This document shows positions 33,816 to 42,908 of a stretch of DNA of 59,390 nucleotides, in pieces; position 1 is the stretch's first letter, and each line of letters opens with the position of its first letter. A program made the translations under genes and the position numbers. The stretch is from a bacterium (GTDB taxonomy: Bacteria; CAIJMQ01; JAADFP01): NCBI GenBank assembly GCA_027021085.1, contig JALUVB010000053.1, forward strand, positions 1-59,390. The letters are read 5' to 3'. The notes under the pieces were generated by a model. That model had not been told where the DNA came from. It saw only the letters and a list, made by a program, of their open reading frames with translations, and did not search any database.

Positions 33816-35032
33816 CTTCCCAGCAGCCCTTTTATCTTCTCGGCCAGCGCCCTGTCCAATCTTACTCTAATCTGTACCCCCTTCTCCTGTGGTAACTCAT
33901 TTAACACTTCTCCATGCTGATAAACCTCGGGTAACAAGAAAAGCTTATCCTGGGGCAGAAAAACATCTAATTCCTCCCTGGAATCCTTGAGTGTATCCAC
34001 TATTCTTGCTTTCAACTCCTCCAGGCCTTCGCCAGTAAGAGAGCTTACCAGAACAGATTCCGGGTATTCCCGCTGTAGTCTCCTCTTTTCCCAGGGATTG
34101 AGAAGGTCAACCTTATTAAAAATTTCTACCAGAGGCTTATCCAGAACACCCAGTTCCCCCAGTAATTTTTTAACGGTTTTTATCATCTCCTCTTTCTCCG
34201 CGCTGGAGGCATCAACTACATGCAGCAGAAAAGTGGCATTGACTGTCTCTTCCAGGGTGGCTTTGAAAGAAGCCAGGAGTTCTGTGGGAAGACGACGGAT
34301 AAAACCGACTGTATCGGTAAGTATGACCATCTGGTGGTTGGAAAGATACAATTTTCTCATGCGTGTATCCAGAGTCATGAACAGCTTATTGCCAGCCGGG
34401 AGGTGGGAGCGGGTAAGTGCATTGATAAGGCTGGTCTTCCCGGCATTGGTATATCCCACAATTGCTCCCAGGGGTAAACCGAATTTTCTCCTTCTTCTGC
34501 CGATATTCTCCCGGTGGCGGAGCAGCTTAGCCAGTTTTTTCTCCAGCCTTTTAATCTTTACCTGGATTTTCCTGCGGTCATACTCTAACTGTCTTTCCCC
34601 CGGTCCACGCGTGCCAATGCCGCCTCCCAGGCGGGATAGTTCTTTGCCCTTGCCGGTAAGCCGGGGGAGAAGGTACTTGAGTTGCGCCAGCTCCACTTCT
34701 ATTTTGCCTTCTTCCGTATGGGCATGCTGGGCAAATATATCCATGATAAGCTGAGTACGGTCAATAACCCTTTCCCCGATTATTTTTTCCAGGTTCCGCT
34801 GTTGTACAGGATGGAGTTCCATGTCAAATACCACAAGGTTCGCTCCCTTTTCCACTACGCAGCGGTGAATTTCTTCCGCCTGCCCTTCCCCTACGAAAAG
34901 CGAGGGGGTAATTCTTTCCATCCTTAGAGGAATCACCTCCAGTACTTCCCCCCCTGCTGTAGCTGCAAGGCCTCTCAGCTCTTCCAGGGAGGTTTTTTCT
35001 CTTTTATCCCCTACTAATACTACCTTTTCCAT
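33812..35032 (-). CDS. hflX: GTPase HflX
   Basis: The 406-residue protein has the HflX N-terminal nucleotide-binding domain, a coiled-coil (RKIQVKIKRLEKKLAKLLRH) and a G domain with GYTNAGKTSLINAL, the switch LTDTVGFIRRLP and NKVDLL. HflX splits stalled or stress-inactivated ribosomes. The segment RGPGERQLEYDRRKI is a family hallmark. A GGAG ribosome binding site precedes the ATG. Its stop codon lies within a heptad-repeat block. It neighbours miaA, as in the miaA-hfq-hflX region of many bacteria, here without hfq. Confidence 0.95.
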   Translation of the reverse strand: MEKVVLVGDKREKTSLEELRGLAATAGGEVLEVIPLRMERITPSLFVGEGQAEEIHRCVVEKGANLVVFDMELHPVQQRNLEKIIGERVIDRTQLIMDIFAQHAHTEEGKIEVELAQLKYLLPRLTGKGKELSRLGGGIGTRGPGERQLEYDRRKIQVKIKRLEKKLAKLLRHRENIGRRRRKFGLPLGAIVGYTNAGKTSLINALTRSHLPAGNKLFMTLDTRMRKLYLSNHQMVILTDTVGFIRRLPTELLASFKATLEETVNATFLLHVVDASSAEKEEMIKTVKKLLGELGVLDKPLVEIFNKVDLLNPWEKRRLQREYPESVLVSSLTGEGLEELKARIVDTLKDSREELDVFLPQDKLFLLPEVYQHGEVLNELPQEKGVQIRVRLDRALAEKIKGLLGS

Positions 35033-35101
35033 TTATCTCCCTCTCTGCGATGTGGTCCAGACTAAATCACCGGATAAATTCAAAAGCTTCCCTCCTAAGC
35101 T

Positions 35102-36034
35102 CTATCGTCTAAAACCTTCTATCTTTCCTAAGAAATTCCTAATTTCTTCCTGCATTTTACCCCTTTCCTCTTCCAGGGTTATCCATACCGGGTTTTCTTT
35201 CCTCAGCCAGACAATCTGTCTTTTGGCATAATTCCTGGTGCGCTTTTTTATTATTTCTTTCGCCTCTTCCTTTCCTATCTTACCCTGAATGAATTGTACT
35301 ACTTCTTTGTAACCAATGCTTTGTAACCCGGGGGAATCGGGGGCAAATCCCATCTTAATTATTTCATTTACCTCCTCCACCCATCCCATCTCCCACATTT
35401 TCTCTACCCTGTTGTTTATTCTACTATAGAGTTCTTCCCGGGGGCGAATTAAGGAGAGAAAAAGATAATTAAAAATTTCTTCCTTTTTCTCCCGCTTGAA
35501 ATGCCAGGAAAGCGGTTTACCGGTAAGCTGGAAAACTTCCAGCGCCCGGATTATTCGCACGATATCATGCGGATGAATACGAGCAGCCGAGGCCTCGTCA
35601 ACTTCTTTTAATCGGGCATAAAGAACATCCCCTCCCTTTTCCTGGGCTTCCTTATATAATTTTTCCCTGAGCTTCTCGTCCCTGCCGGGACCAGGGAAAA
35701 TACCTCTCAGCAGGGTTCTTATGTAAAACCCACATCCTCCCACCAAGATAGGGAGCCTGCCCTTCTTCCAGATTTTTTCGATAATTTCCCTGGCCATAGA
35801 AGCAAATCTTGCCGTATCGTATACTTCTTCCGGGTCAAGAATATCCATAAGATGATGGGGGATTTCTTTTCTTTCCGCGGGGGTAGGCTTGCCACTTCCT
35901 ATATCCAGGTAACGGTAAATCTGGACAGAATCTGAAACGACTATTTCCCCCTGCCATTTTCGGGCTATATGGAGAGATTCTTCTGTCTTGCCTACACCGG
36001 TGGGCCCGGCAATCACTAAAAGGGGAATTTTCAT
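35102..36034 (-). CDS. miaA: tRNA dimethylallyltransferase
   Basis: MiaA adds a dimethylallyl group to A37 of tRNAs that read codons starting with U. The 310-residue protein has the P-loop GPTGVGKTEESLHIA, DSVQIYRYLDIGSGKPT, HHLMDILDPEEVY and the C-terminal IKKRTRNYAKRQIVWLRKE that grips tRNA. The next enzyme of this pathway, MiaB, is encoded at 58296 in the same window. No strong ribosome binding site precedes the ATG. Confidence 0.97.
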   Translation of the reverse strand: MKIPLLVIAGPTGVGKTEESLHIARKWQGEIVVSDSVQIYRYLDIGSGKPTPAERKEIPHHLMDILDPEEVYDTARFASMAREIIEKIWKKGRLPILVGGCGFYIRTLLRGIFPGPGRDEKLREKLYKEAQEKGGDVLYARLKEVDEASAARIHPHDIVRIIRALEVFQLTGKPLSWHFKREKKEEIFNYLFLSLIRPREELYSRINNRVEKMWEMGWVEEVNEIIKMGFAPDSPGLQSIGYKEVVQFIQGKIGKEEAKEIIKKRTRNYAKRQIVWLRKENPVWITLEEERGKMQEEIRNFLGKIEGFRR

Positions 36035-36085
36035 ACGCTCATTTGTTCCTGTCGGAAAACTGTATCCTCTGCGGATATACCATTT

Positions 36086-36886
36086 CTATACATTATTCCT
36101 CTCTGCTTCACTCAGCAGGGTTTTTAACTTTAGCGAGGTCTCATATTCTGCAAATTCTCTTACCCCTTTAATTTCTTTGCAGGGGATTACCCCCATAAGA
36201 GCCGAGGTAAAGAAGGCCTCATCTGCTTCCTGCAAGTCTTTAGGCAACAACACTCGCTCTTCCACCTCTATGCCTGTCTCTCTGGCTATTTCCATTACCT
36301 TCCTCCTGGTTATACCGGGTAGAAGACCAGAGGAGAGAGAAGGAGTGAGAAGCCTGCCTTTTTTTACCATAAAAAGATTACTGTAAGCTCCCTCGCTTAT
36401 CTCTCCCCGGAGATTAAGCAGGATGGCTTCATCGTATCCCTGCTGGTTGGCCTCTCTTCTGGCCAGAATGTTTTCGTAGTAGTTCAATGTTTTATGAAAG
36501 GCAAGCGGCGAGGAAGCATTGCGTCTAAAAGAGGAGATAATGCTGCGGAAAAACGGCTTGGTTTCATAGGGAAGACCGGCATCCGTTTTTATGAGGATGA
36601 GTAAAGGGGTAAGGTATATGCGCAAAATTCCTTTTTCCACTGCGTTTGCCTGTATGGTATTCCGGCATCCTTCTGCAATCTCTTCCCGGGAAAAAGGAGA
36701 GGGAATCTCTAACTCCCGGGAGGAATTTAGGAGTCTATCTAAATGCTCCAGCAGGAAAACATGCCTGCCCTCTCTTATTTTCACTGTTTCAAAGAGCCCC
36801 TCCCCATACAGGAACCCGGTATTAGCGAGCAGAAATTTCCAGTCTCTTTCCGGGAAAATCTGCCCATTCTTCCATATTTTTCCCAT
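36086..36886 (-). CDS. pabC: Aminodeoxychorismate lyase (class IV aminotransferase fold)
   Basis: The 266-residue PLP enzyme has the class IV pattern: GYLFETVKI-like FGEGLFETVKIREGRHVFLL, the catalytic lysine in FHKTLNYYENILARREA, ISEGAYSNLFMVKKGRLLTP and GLLPGITRRKVMEIA. Branched-chain and D-amino-acid transaminases share this fold, but the 65-bp overlap with pabB makes aminodeoxychorismate lyase by far the best reading. The product, 4-aminobenzoate, feeds folate synthesis. The ATG has a GGAG site inside pabB. Confidence 0.85.
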   Translation of the reverse strand: MGKIWKNGQIFPERDWKFLLANTGFLYGEGLFETVKIREGRHVFLLEHLDRLLNSSRELEIPSPFSREEIAEGCRNTIQANAVEKGILRIYLTPLLILIKTDAGLPYETKPFFRSIISSFRRNASSPLAFHKTLNYYENILARREANQQGYDEAILLNLRGEISEGAYSNLFMVKKGRLLTPSLSSGLLPGITRRKVMEIARETGIEVEERVLLPKDLQEADEAFFTSALMGVIPCKEIKGVREFAEYETSLKLKTLLSEAERNNV

Positions 36887-38201
36887 GGCTCATTCTCCTT
36901 AATGTAGTAATCAATGCTTTGCCCTTATCCAGTGTTTCCTGGTACTCCTTCTCAGGGTCAGAGTCCGCCACGATACCTCCTCCCACCTGGAAATATGCCT
37001 GTCCGTCTTTTACCAGCACGGTCCGTATTACTATACTGAAATCCGCTCTTCCGTTAAATCCTATATACCCTATGGAACCAGTATAGAGGTTTCTCCGGGT
37101 AGGTTCCAGCTCTTCAATAATTTCCATAGCTCTTACCTTGGGTGCCCCTGTAATTGAACCTCCGGGAAAACATGCTTTCAGGCAATCAATGGGAGTAAGC
37201 CCCTCTTTGACTCTTCCTTCCACCGTGGCCACGGTATGGAATACGGTGGGATGGGTTTCTATTTCCCTCAGCCTTTTTACCTTCACGCTGCCACTCTGGC
37301 AGATTTTGCCCAAATCGTTCCTCTCTAAGTCCACAATCATTACCAGCTCTGCCCTATCTTTCTCGCTTTCTGCCAGCTCCTTTTTCAGGCAAGAGTCCTC
37401 TTCCCTGGTTGCTCCCCGCGGACGCGTTCCCTTGATGGGGCGAGTCTGGATATAGCCGTTCTCTATACAAAGGAACCTTTCCGGAGAAGAAGAGACTACC
37501 CTGACTTCCGGAAAATTGAGATAAGCAGAGTAAAACGAAGGGTTCATCCGGGTAAGCTGGCTGTAGTAGGAGAAAGCATTTAGAGAGAAAGGACAGGAAA
37601 AACGCTGGGAAAGGTTTACCTGGTAAATATCTCCCCTGCGGATATAATCTTTTGCCTTCTCTATTGCCTGGATATATGCTTCATAGGTAAAGTTGGAAGA
37701 TAGCTTTAAGGGGAGGGAGGGGGTAATAATCTTTCCTTCCTGCGGTTTTCCCTCCTTTACCACTGGCAGGGTCCCATAGGCAAATTTTTCCCTGTGGTCC
37801 CAGAGGATAAAATTCTTGTAAAACCCCAGGTTCATCTCGGGAATCCTCAGGTCATCGTCCGATTTCTCCTCTATCCTTTCCAGGAGAAAGCCGAGGTCGT
37901 AGGAGAAGTACCCGATAATACCTCCGGTGAAAGGCAGTGATTCATCCGGTTTATAGAATTTGCTCCACAGTTCTTTCAGGGTTTCAAAGGGGTCGGCGGA
38001 AAAAATCCTGCCGTTGACAGACACCTTTCTCCCCCTGCTTCTAAAAACAAGAAACGGTTCCCATCCCAAAATTGTGTATCTGCCCCACTCAGGATGGTAC
38101 ATACTGCTATGCAGAAAAACAGTGTAAGGCTGGCAGGATACTCCTGCTAACAAACCCAGGGGGTTAAGGGAATAGGGGTACTCAAAAAACTCTTTTTTCA
38201 T
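36822..38201 (-). CDS. pabB: Aminodeoxychorismate synthase component I
   Basis: The 459-residue protein belongs to the chorismate-utilising family. The diagnostic PIKGTRPRG carries the lysine that distinguishes PabB from TrpE (which has alanine there). Other motifs are LERNDLGKICQSGSVKV and GAPKVRAMEIIEELEP. It makes aminodeoxychorismate, with ammonia usually supplied by PabA, which is not encoded nearby. The start is the ATG at 38201; an upstream in-frame TTG at 38237 has no ribosome binding site. It is divergent from the hydrolase gene. Confidence 0.93.
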   Translation of the reverse strand: MKKEFFEYPYSLNPLGLLAGVSCQPYTVFLHSSMYHPEWGRYTILGWEPFLVFRSRGRKVSVNGRIFSADPFETLKELWSKFYKPDESLPFTGGIIGYFSYDLGFLLERIEEKSDDDLRIPEMNLGFYKNFILWDHREKFAYGTLPVVKEGKPQEGKIITPSLPLKLSSNFTYEAYIQAIEKAKDYIRRGDIYQVNLSQRFSCPFSLNAFSYYSQLTRMNPSFYSAYLNFPEVRVVSSSPERFLCIENGYIQTRPIKGTRPRGATREEDSCLKKELAESEKDRAELVMIVDLERNDLGKICQSGSVKVKRLREIETHPTVFHTVATVEGRVKEGLTPIDCLKACFPGGSITGAPKVRAMEIIEELEPTRRNLYTGSIGYIGFNGRADFSIVIRTVLVKDGQAYFQVGGGIVADSDPEKEYQETLDKGKALITTLRRMSHGKNMEEWADFPGKRLEISAR

Positions 38202-38254
38202 GGACAAAATTTCCCTGCTAAGGAGATATTTTATCAAATATGATAAATTAAAGA

Positions 38255-39118
38255 ATGTTCTGGGAAAAGTACTATCAGGGAAAAGAGAAGTTTTCTTTGC
38301 TAAAGAGGGATAAAGAGGGGGAAAAAGAAAAGATAATCCTTAAAGGCAGCAAGGAAATTCTGGAGCTTGACCTCTTTTCTCCTGCTTCACCCCGCTATCC
38401 CCTTCTCATTCTCATCCATGGACTGGGAATCACGGAAAGAAAGAAAGATTGGCTGCTTCGTTCTTTCCTGCCTCTGGTGAAAGATGGGCATCCCCTGCTC
38501 TTTTATACTCTTCCCGGGCATCTTTTCCGAAAGCAAGAAAATAAAAAAGATAACTGGAGAATGGATGATGCGGAATTTCTCCGGTTTTTCGTGCAATCAG
38601 TGAAGGAAATAAGGGGGCTGATGGATTGGCTGGGGGAGGAGAAATTCGATGTCCTGGGTATCAGCATGGGAGGGATGATAGGGACAGTGGCTATGGCTAT
38701 AGACGAAAGAGTGCAAAGAGGGGTATTCCTTTTAAGCGGAGGTAACCTGGAAAAGATTCTCTGGAGAGGAATAATGCGCTTTGTCCTGCCCAAGGACTGT
38801 GACAGAGAGACCTGCCGCATGCTTCACCTGCGTTACCAGGAAATCCTGGAGAATGGCAGGTTAGAAGAGTTGGCAGAGTTGCCGCGTTTCTGCTTCTTTT
38901 ATGACCCTCTCACTTTTGCCCACCTGTTGAGGGGTAGGGATGTGCTCATGATAAACGGCCTGTTGGACGGGGTGATTAACCTATCTTCAGCTTACGAATT
39001 AAGGCGCAGGATGGGTAATCCACCCTGGCTGCTGTACCCGGGCACGCATATCTCTCTTCCCCTGTTTTTACCCCTGCTGAGGAAAAGGATAGAAAAGTTT
39101 CTGAAAGTTTCCAGATAA
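38255..39118 (+). CDS. Alpha/beta hydrolase
   Basis: The 287-residue protein has the alpha/beta-hydrolase fold: PLLILIHGLGITERKKDW with the oxyanion-hole HG, the nucleophile elbow LGISMGGMIG, a likely acid in LMINGLLDGVINLSS and a late histidine in YPGTHISLPLF. It is probably a cytoplasmic esterase or thioesterase; the substrate is unknown. The 53 bp between it and pabB are AT-rich (TATGATAAATT) and should hold both divergent promoters. The ATG has no ribosome binding site. Confidence 0.82.
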   Translation: MFWEKYYQGKEKFSLLKRDKEGEKEKIILKGSKEILELDLFSPASPRYPLLILIHGLGITERKKDWLLRSFLPLVKDGHPLLFYTLPGHLFRKQENKKDNWRMDDAEFLRFFVQSVKEIRGLMDWLGEEKFDVLGISMGGMIGTVAMAIDERVQRGVFLLSGGNLEKILWRGIMRFVLPKDCDRETCRMLHLRYQEILENGRLEELAELPRFCFFYDPLTFAHLLRGRDVLMINGLLDGVINLSSAYELRRRMGNPPWLLYPGTHISLPLFLPLLRKRIEKFLKVSR

Positions 39119-39133
39119 GAAGGAGGTGCTTAA

Positions 39134-39547
39134 ATGAAATCTTATACTCAATATCTCTGGTTTAATACAGAAAAGAGACAGGCATTTATCAACATAACTC
39201 ACCAGGTAGAAGGGGCAGTGAGAAAAAGCGGTGTGCAGGAAGGATTATGCCTGGTAAACGCCATGCATATAACTGCCAGTGTATTTATAAATGACGATGA
39301 ATCGGGGCTGCATCAGGATTTCATGGAATGGGTGGAGAGTCTGGCACCGTATGGAAAAGATTATGCCCATAATCTCACCGGAGAAGACAATGCAGACAGC
39401 CATTTAAAAAGAACGATAATGGGAAGAGAAGTGGTAGTGGCCATTACCCGGGGAAAACTTGATCTGGGACCCTGGGAGCAGATTTTCTACGGCGAGTTTG
39501 ATGGAAAGAGGAGAAAAAGGGTGCTGGTCAAGGTGATAGGGGAATGA
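39134..39547 (+). CDS. yjbQ: YjbQ/UPF0047 family protein
   Basis: The 137-residue protein matches the UPF0047 family throughout: a thin N-terminal strand ([20 protein letters not shown]), [19 protein letters not shown], the conserved [20 protein letters not shown], and the C-terminal [20 protein letters not shown]. Members show thiamine-phosphate-synthase-like activity in vitro, though the true role is unsettled. The conserved histidine and aspartate cluster ([12 protein letters not shown]) is intact. It has an AAGGAGG ribosome binding site and is probably co-transcribed with the hydrolase. Confidence 0.93.
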   Translation: MKSYTQYLWFNTEKRQAFINITHQVEGAVRKSGVQEGLCLVNAMHITASVFINDDESGLHQDFMEWVESLAPYGKDYAHNLTGEDNADSHLKRTIMGREVVVAITRGKLDLGPWEQIFYGEFDGKRRKRVLVKVIGE

Positions 39548-39550
39548 GAT

Positions 39551-39581
39551 TTGACTTTTGGAAAAACAGTTATGGTAGAAT
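39551..39581 (+). promoter_or_regulatory. Putative hisB promoter
   Basis: TTGACT (39551-39556) and TAGAAT (39576-39581) are 19 bp apart, longer than ideal. The leader would be short, with GTAGGTG as a possible ribosome binding site before the ATG at 39591. The spacing lowers confidence. Confidence 0.4.
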
Positions 39582-39590
39582 GTAGGTGCT

Positions 39591-40175
39591 ATGAGGGAAG
39601 CAGAAGTTAAAAGAGAGACAAAGGAAACCCAGGTAAGGGTGGAAATTAACCTGGATGGGGAGGGGAAATCGGAAATTAACAGCGGGATTCCCTTTTTTGA
39701 TCATATGCTCACGCTTTTTTCCCGTCATGGATTCTTCGACCTGGGAATTTCAGCCACAGGGGATATAGAGGTAGATTTTCATCACACCGTGGAGGATGTG
39801 GGAATATGCCTGGGTGAGGCCCTGAAAAAAGCCCTGGGAGATAAATCCGGGATAAAGAGATACGGATGGGCAATTCTTCCTATGGATGAATCGCTTGCCC
39901 TGGTTTCCATAGATATCTCCGGACGGCCGCAGTTCGTCTACCGGGTGGATTTACCCAAGGAAAAAGTGGGTGGGTTTGATACTGAACTTATCCCGGTATT
40001 TTTCCAGGCATTTGCCGTACATTCCGGCATTACCCTGCATATCAATCTTCTCTACGGGGAGAATTTGCACCATTCTGCGGAAGCCATCTTCAAAGCTTTT
40101 GGCAAAGCCCTGAGCATGGCAGTTAGTAAGGAAGAGAGGGAAAAAAGCATTCCTTCCACAAAAGGGATTCTGTAA
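39591..40175 (+). CDS. hisB: Imidazoleglycerol-phosphate dehydratase
   Basis: HisB removes water from imidazole glycerol phosphate in histidine synthesis. The 194-residue protein has the paired metal-binding motifs [16 protein letters not shown] and [16 protein letters not shown], and the front segment [16 protein letters not shown]. It is the single-domain form, without the phosphatase domain found in some enterobacteria. hisA follows 65 bp later on the same strand; the other his genes are not in the window. Confidence 0.97.
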   Translation: MREAEVKRETKETQVRVEINLDGEGKSEINSGIPFFDHMLTLFSRHGFFDLGISATGDIEVDFHHTVEDVGICLGEALKKALGDKSGIKRYGWAILPMDESLALVSIDISGRPQFVYRVDLPKEKVGGFDTELIPVFFQAFAVHSGITLHINLLYGENLHHSAEAIFKAFGKALSMAVSKEEREKSIPSTKGIL

Positions 40176-40240
40176 ACTTTACCCAATGAGTTGATAGAGA
40201 TAGGTTTAGTGGTGATATTTGCCTGTTGGGAAAGCAAATT

Positions 40241-40951
40241 ATGTTTATAATTCCGGCAATTGATATCTGGCAAGGGAAACTGGTGAGACTGTTTCAGGGT
40301 TCTTACCAGAAGCCCAGCTTCTATCCGCTCACTCCTCTCCAGGCAGCGCGGAAGTGGCGTGAAAAAGGATTCAAAAGACTTCATATCGTGGACCTGGAAG
40401 GGGCACGGGCTGGCAGACCCGTGGAAAAAGAGCTTATTATAGAAGCGGCTCGCCAGTTTCAGGGGGAAGTGGAAGTGGGAGGTGGAATCAGGAAAGAAGA
40501 AGAGGCAAAATTTTACCTGGAGAATGGTATTTCCTACGTGATTCTGGGCACAAAAGGGCTGGAGAAGGCATTTCTCGTCTCGCTGGTAGAAAAATTCCCC
40601 CACAGAATTATCGTCTCCCTTGATATCTCCGGAAAAAAGATAAAGGTGGAAGGCTGGGAAAAGGAAGCAGAAGAAACTCTTGCGGAAACACTCTCTTTCC
40701 TGTCTTCTTTACCCCTGCAGGCTCTCATTGTCACGGATATCAAAAGAGACGGCACAATGGAAGGCATCTCCGGGCAGACTTTCCTGCAGGTAGCTAAACA
40801 TACTTCCCTTCCCCTTATAGTAGGAGGAGGGGTCTCCTCACTGCAGGATATCAACTGGATAAAAGAGCATCTCCCCGAAGTTAAGGGAGTAATTGTGGGA
40901 AAGGCTATGTACGAGGGAGATTTACTTAAGGAAATAAAGGAAAATGGCTGA
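40241..40951 (+). CDS. hisA: ProFAR isomerase
   Basis: HisA opens the ribose ring of ProFAR in histidine synthesis. The 236-residue TIM barrel begins MFIIPAIDIWQGKLVRLFQG with the catalytic first aspartate in AIDIW, and has the second catalytic aspartate in TDIKRDGTMEG. GGGIRKEEE and VGGGVSSLQD are the two phosphate-binding loops. The ATG at 40241 is preferred over an upstream TTG at 40226 because the family begins there. Its end overlaps the topA start by 8 bp. Confidence 0.96.
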   Translation: MFIIPAIDIWQGKLVRLFQGSYQKPSFYPLTPLQAARKWREKGFKRLHIVDLEGARAGRPVEKELIIEAARQFQGEVEVGGGIRKEEEAKFYLENGISYVILGTKGLEKAFLVSLVEKFPHRIIVSLDISGKKIKVEGWEKEAEETLAETLSFLSSLPLQALIVTDIKRDGTMEGISGQTFLQVAKHTSLPLIVGGGVSSLQDINWIKEHLPEVKGVIVGKAMYEGDLLKEIKENG

Positions 40952-42908
40952 GAATATTGTTATTGTGGAATCTCCTTCCAAGGCAAAGACAATAAGCAGG
41001 TTCCTGGGCAAAGATTTCACTGTCTGCTCCTCCCTGGGACATGTCAAAGACCTTCCCAAGGCAAAATTAGGAGTGGATATAGAGAACGGGTTCCAGCCTA
41101 CCTACAAGATAATCAGGGGAAAAAGGAAGATAATTAATTCCCTGAAAAAGCTGGCCAAGGATGCCAATGCTGTTTACCTGGCTTCTGACCCGGACCGGGA
41201 AGGGGAAGCAATTGCCTGGCATATCGCAGAGGAATTAAAGGAAGTCAATCCTACTATTAAGCGGTTAGAGTTTCACGAAATTACCCCTCCGGCCATAAAA
41301 AAATCGCTGGAAAATCCCCGGGATATTGATGCCCACCTGGTAGCTTCCCAGCAGGCAAGAAGGGTGCTTGACCGCCTGGTTGGATACCTGGTAAGCCCCC
41401 TGCTCTGGAAAAAGGTGAAGAGCGGTCTCTCTGCCGGCAGGGTGCAGACAGTAGCATTGAGATTAATCTGTGAAAGAGAGAAGGCAATTGAGGAGTTTAT
41501 CCCGGAGGAATACTGGGTAATAGAAGCAATTCTTTCTGCCAGGGAAGGGGTTTTTTCTGCTTTCCTGGTGAAAAAAGGCAGGAAGAAGATAGAAGTCAAG
41601 GAACGCGCCCAGGCGGAAAAAATAGAAAAGGAAGCAAAGGGGAGTATTTTCAAAGTAGAAAAGGCGGAAGTAAAGGAAGTAAAGCGATATCCTCCCCCTC
41701 CCCTTATCACCAGCTCCCTCCAGCAGGTAGCATTCACCCAGTACCGCTACACTCCTTCCCGCAGCATGAAGATAGCCCAGCAGTTATATGAAGGCGTGCA
41801 AATCCAGGAAGGAAGAGTGGGATTAATAACCTACATGCGCACAGACTCCTACCGTATTTCTCCCTTAGCCAGGAAAGAAGCCTATTCCTGGATTGAGAGT
41901 AATCTGGGCAGTGAGTACATCCCGGAAAAACCCATGTCCTATAAATCCCGCAGGAGTGCCCAGGAAGCACATGAAGCTATTCGGCCTACAAAGGTAAGCA
42001 GGTCTCCCGAAGAGGTAAAAGACTTCCTTACCCCGGAACAGCTGAATCTTTACACCCTTATCTGGGAACGATTCCTGGCTTCCCAGTGTGCCCCTTCTGT
42101 ATGGGAAGAAACTAAGGTGGCAATAAGCTCGGGCGAATATATATGGGAGGCAAAGGGAGAACGACTGATATTTGAGGGATTCCGCAAGATATTGCCGGTA
42201 AAGCAGGAGCTAAAGACGGTTCCGCCCTTGAAAAAAGGCGAAGAATTAACCCTGGAAGAGATAAAAATGCACCAGAAATTTACCCAGCCTCCTCCCAGGT
42301 TCACGGAAGGCTCACTGGTAAAAGAGCTGGAAAGAAAAGATATAGGGAGACCATCCACCTATGCCACAATCATCCGTATTTTAAAAAACAGGGATTACGT
42401 GAGAAACGAAAAGGGGCGCCTGCGTCCCACCCCCCTGGGAAGAGAAGTAGCCAAAATCCTGATAGATAATTTCCCCCATATATTTGAAGTTGACTTTACC
42501 GCAAGAATGGAGGACGGGCTGGACAGCATAGAAGAAGGGAAGGAGGAATACCTGAACCTGCTTACCTCCTTCTATGAAGAATTTGCCCAGCGATTGGAGG
42601 AAGCCAAAGAAAAGATGGAGAATATAAAGGATAAAATCAACGCCTTCTATTCCCGTCCCTGCCCCAATTGCGGTGCTGCCATGGTAATCAAAAAGGGCCG
42701 GTATGGCGAGTTTCTTGCCTGCCCAAACTTCCCGGAGTGCAAAACCGCGCTACCCCTGGCAAAAAAAATCGGGGTAAAGTGCCCTGAATGTGGCGGGGAA
42801 CTGGTGGAACGACGCAGTAAAAATAAAAAGAGAAAATTCTATGCCTGTATAAATTACCCGAAATGTAAATTCATAAGCTGGAAATTCCCTGATGGAAAAG
42901 GAAATTGA
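40944..42908 (+). CDS. topA: DNA topoisomerase I
   Basis: TopA relaxes negative supercoils. The 654-residue type IA enzyme has a TOPRIM domain (VESPSKAKTISRFLG at the N-terminus, ASDPDREGEAIAWH), the active-site tyrosine in LITYMRTDSYRIS, and SAQEAHEAIRPT. Two C4 zinc modules end the protein: CPNCGAAMVIKKGRYGEFLA and CPECGGELVERRSKNKKRKF. It overlaps hisA by 8 bp and xer by 17 bp, so the three genes are co-transcribed. Confidence 0.97.
   Translation: MAENIVIVESPSKAKTISRFLGKDFTVCSSLGHVKDLPKAKLGVDIENGFQPTYKIIRGKRKIINSLKKLAKDANAVYLASDPDREGEAIAWHIAEELKEVNPTIKRLEFHEITPPAIKKSLENPRDIDAHLVASQQARRVLDRLVGYLVSPLLWKKVKSGLSAGRVQTVALRLICEREKAIEEFIPEEYWVIEAILSAREGVFSAFLVKKGRKKIEVKERAQAEKIEKEAKGSIFKVEKAEVKEVKRYPPPPLITSSLQQVAFTQYRYTPSRSMKIAQQLYEGVQIQEGRVGLITYMRTDSYRISPLARKEAYSWIESNLGSEYIPEKPMSYKSRRSAQEAHEAIRPTKVSRSPEEVKDFLTPEQLNLYTLIWERFLASQCAPSVWEETKVAISSGEYIWEAKGERLIFEGFRKILPVKQELKTVPPLKKGEELTLEEIKMHQKFTQPPPRFTEGSLVKELERKDIGRPSTYATIIRILKNRDYVRNEKGRLRPTPLGREVAKILIDNFPHIFEVDFTARMEDGLDSIEEGKEEYLNLLTSFYEEFAQRLEEAKEKMENIKDKINAFYSRPCPNCGAAMVIKKGRYGEFLACPNFPECKTALPLAKKIGVKCPECGGELVERRSKNKKRKFYACINYPKCKFISWKFPDGKGN

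Noticed and set aside
33987-34754. 255-codon plus-strand open frame inside hflX
   Set aside because: It is a serine- and arginine-rich shadow of hflX on the other strand, with no ribosome binding site or domain.
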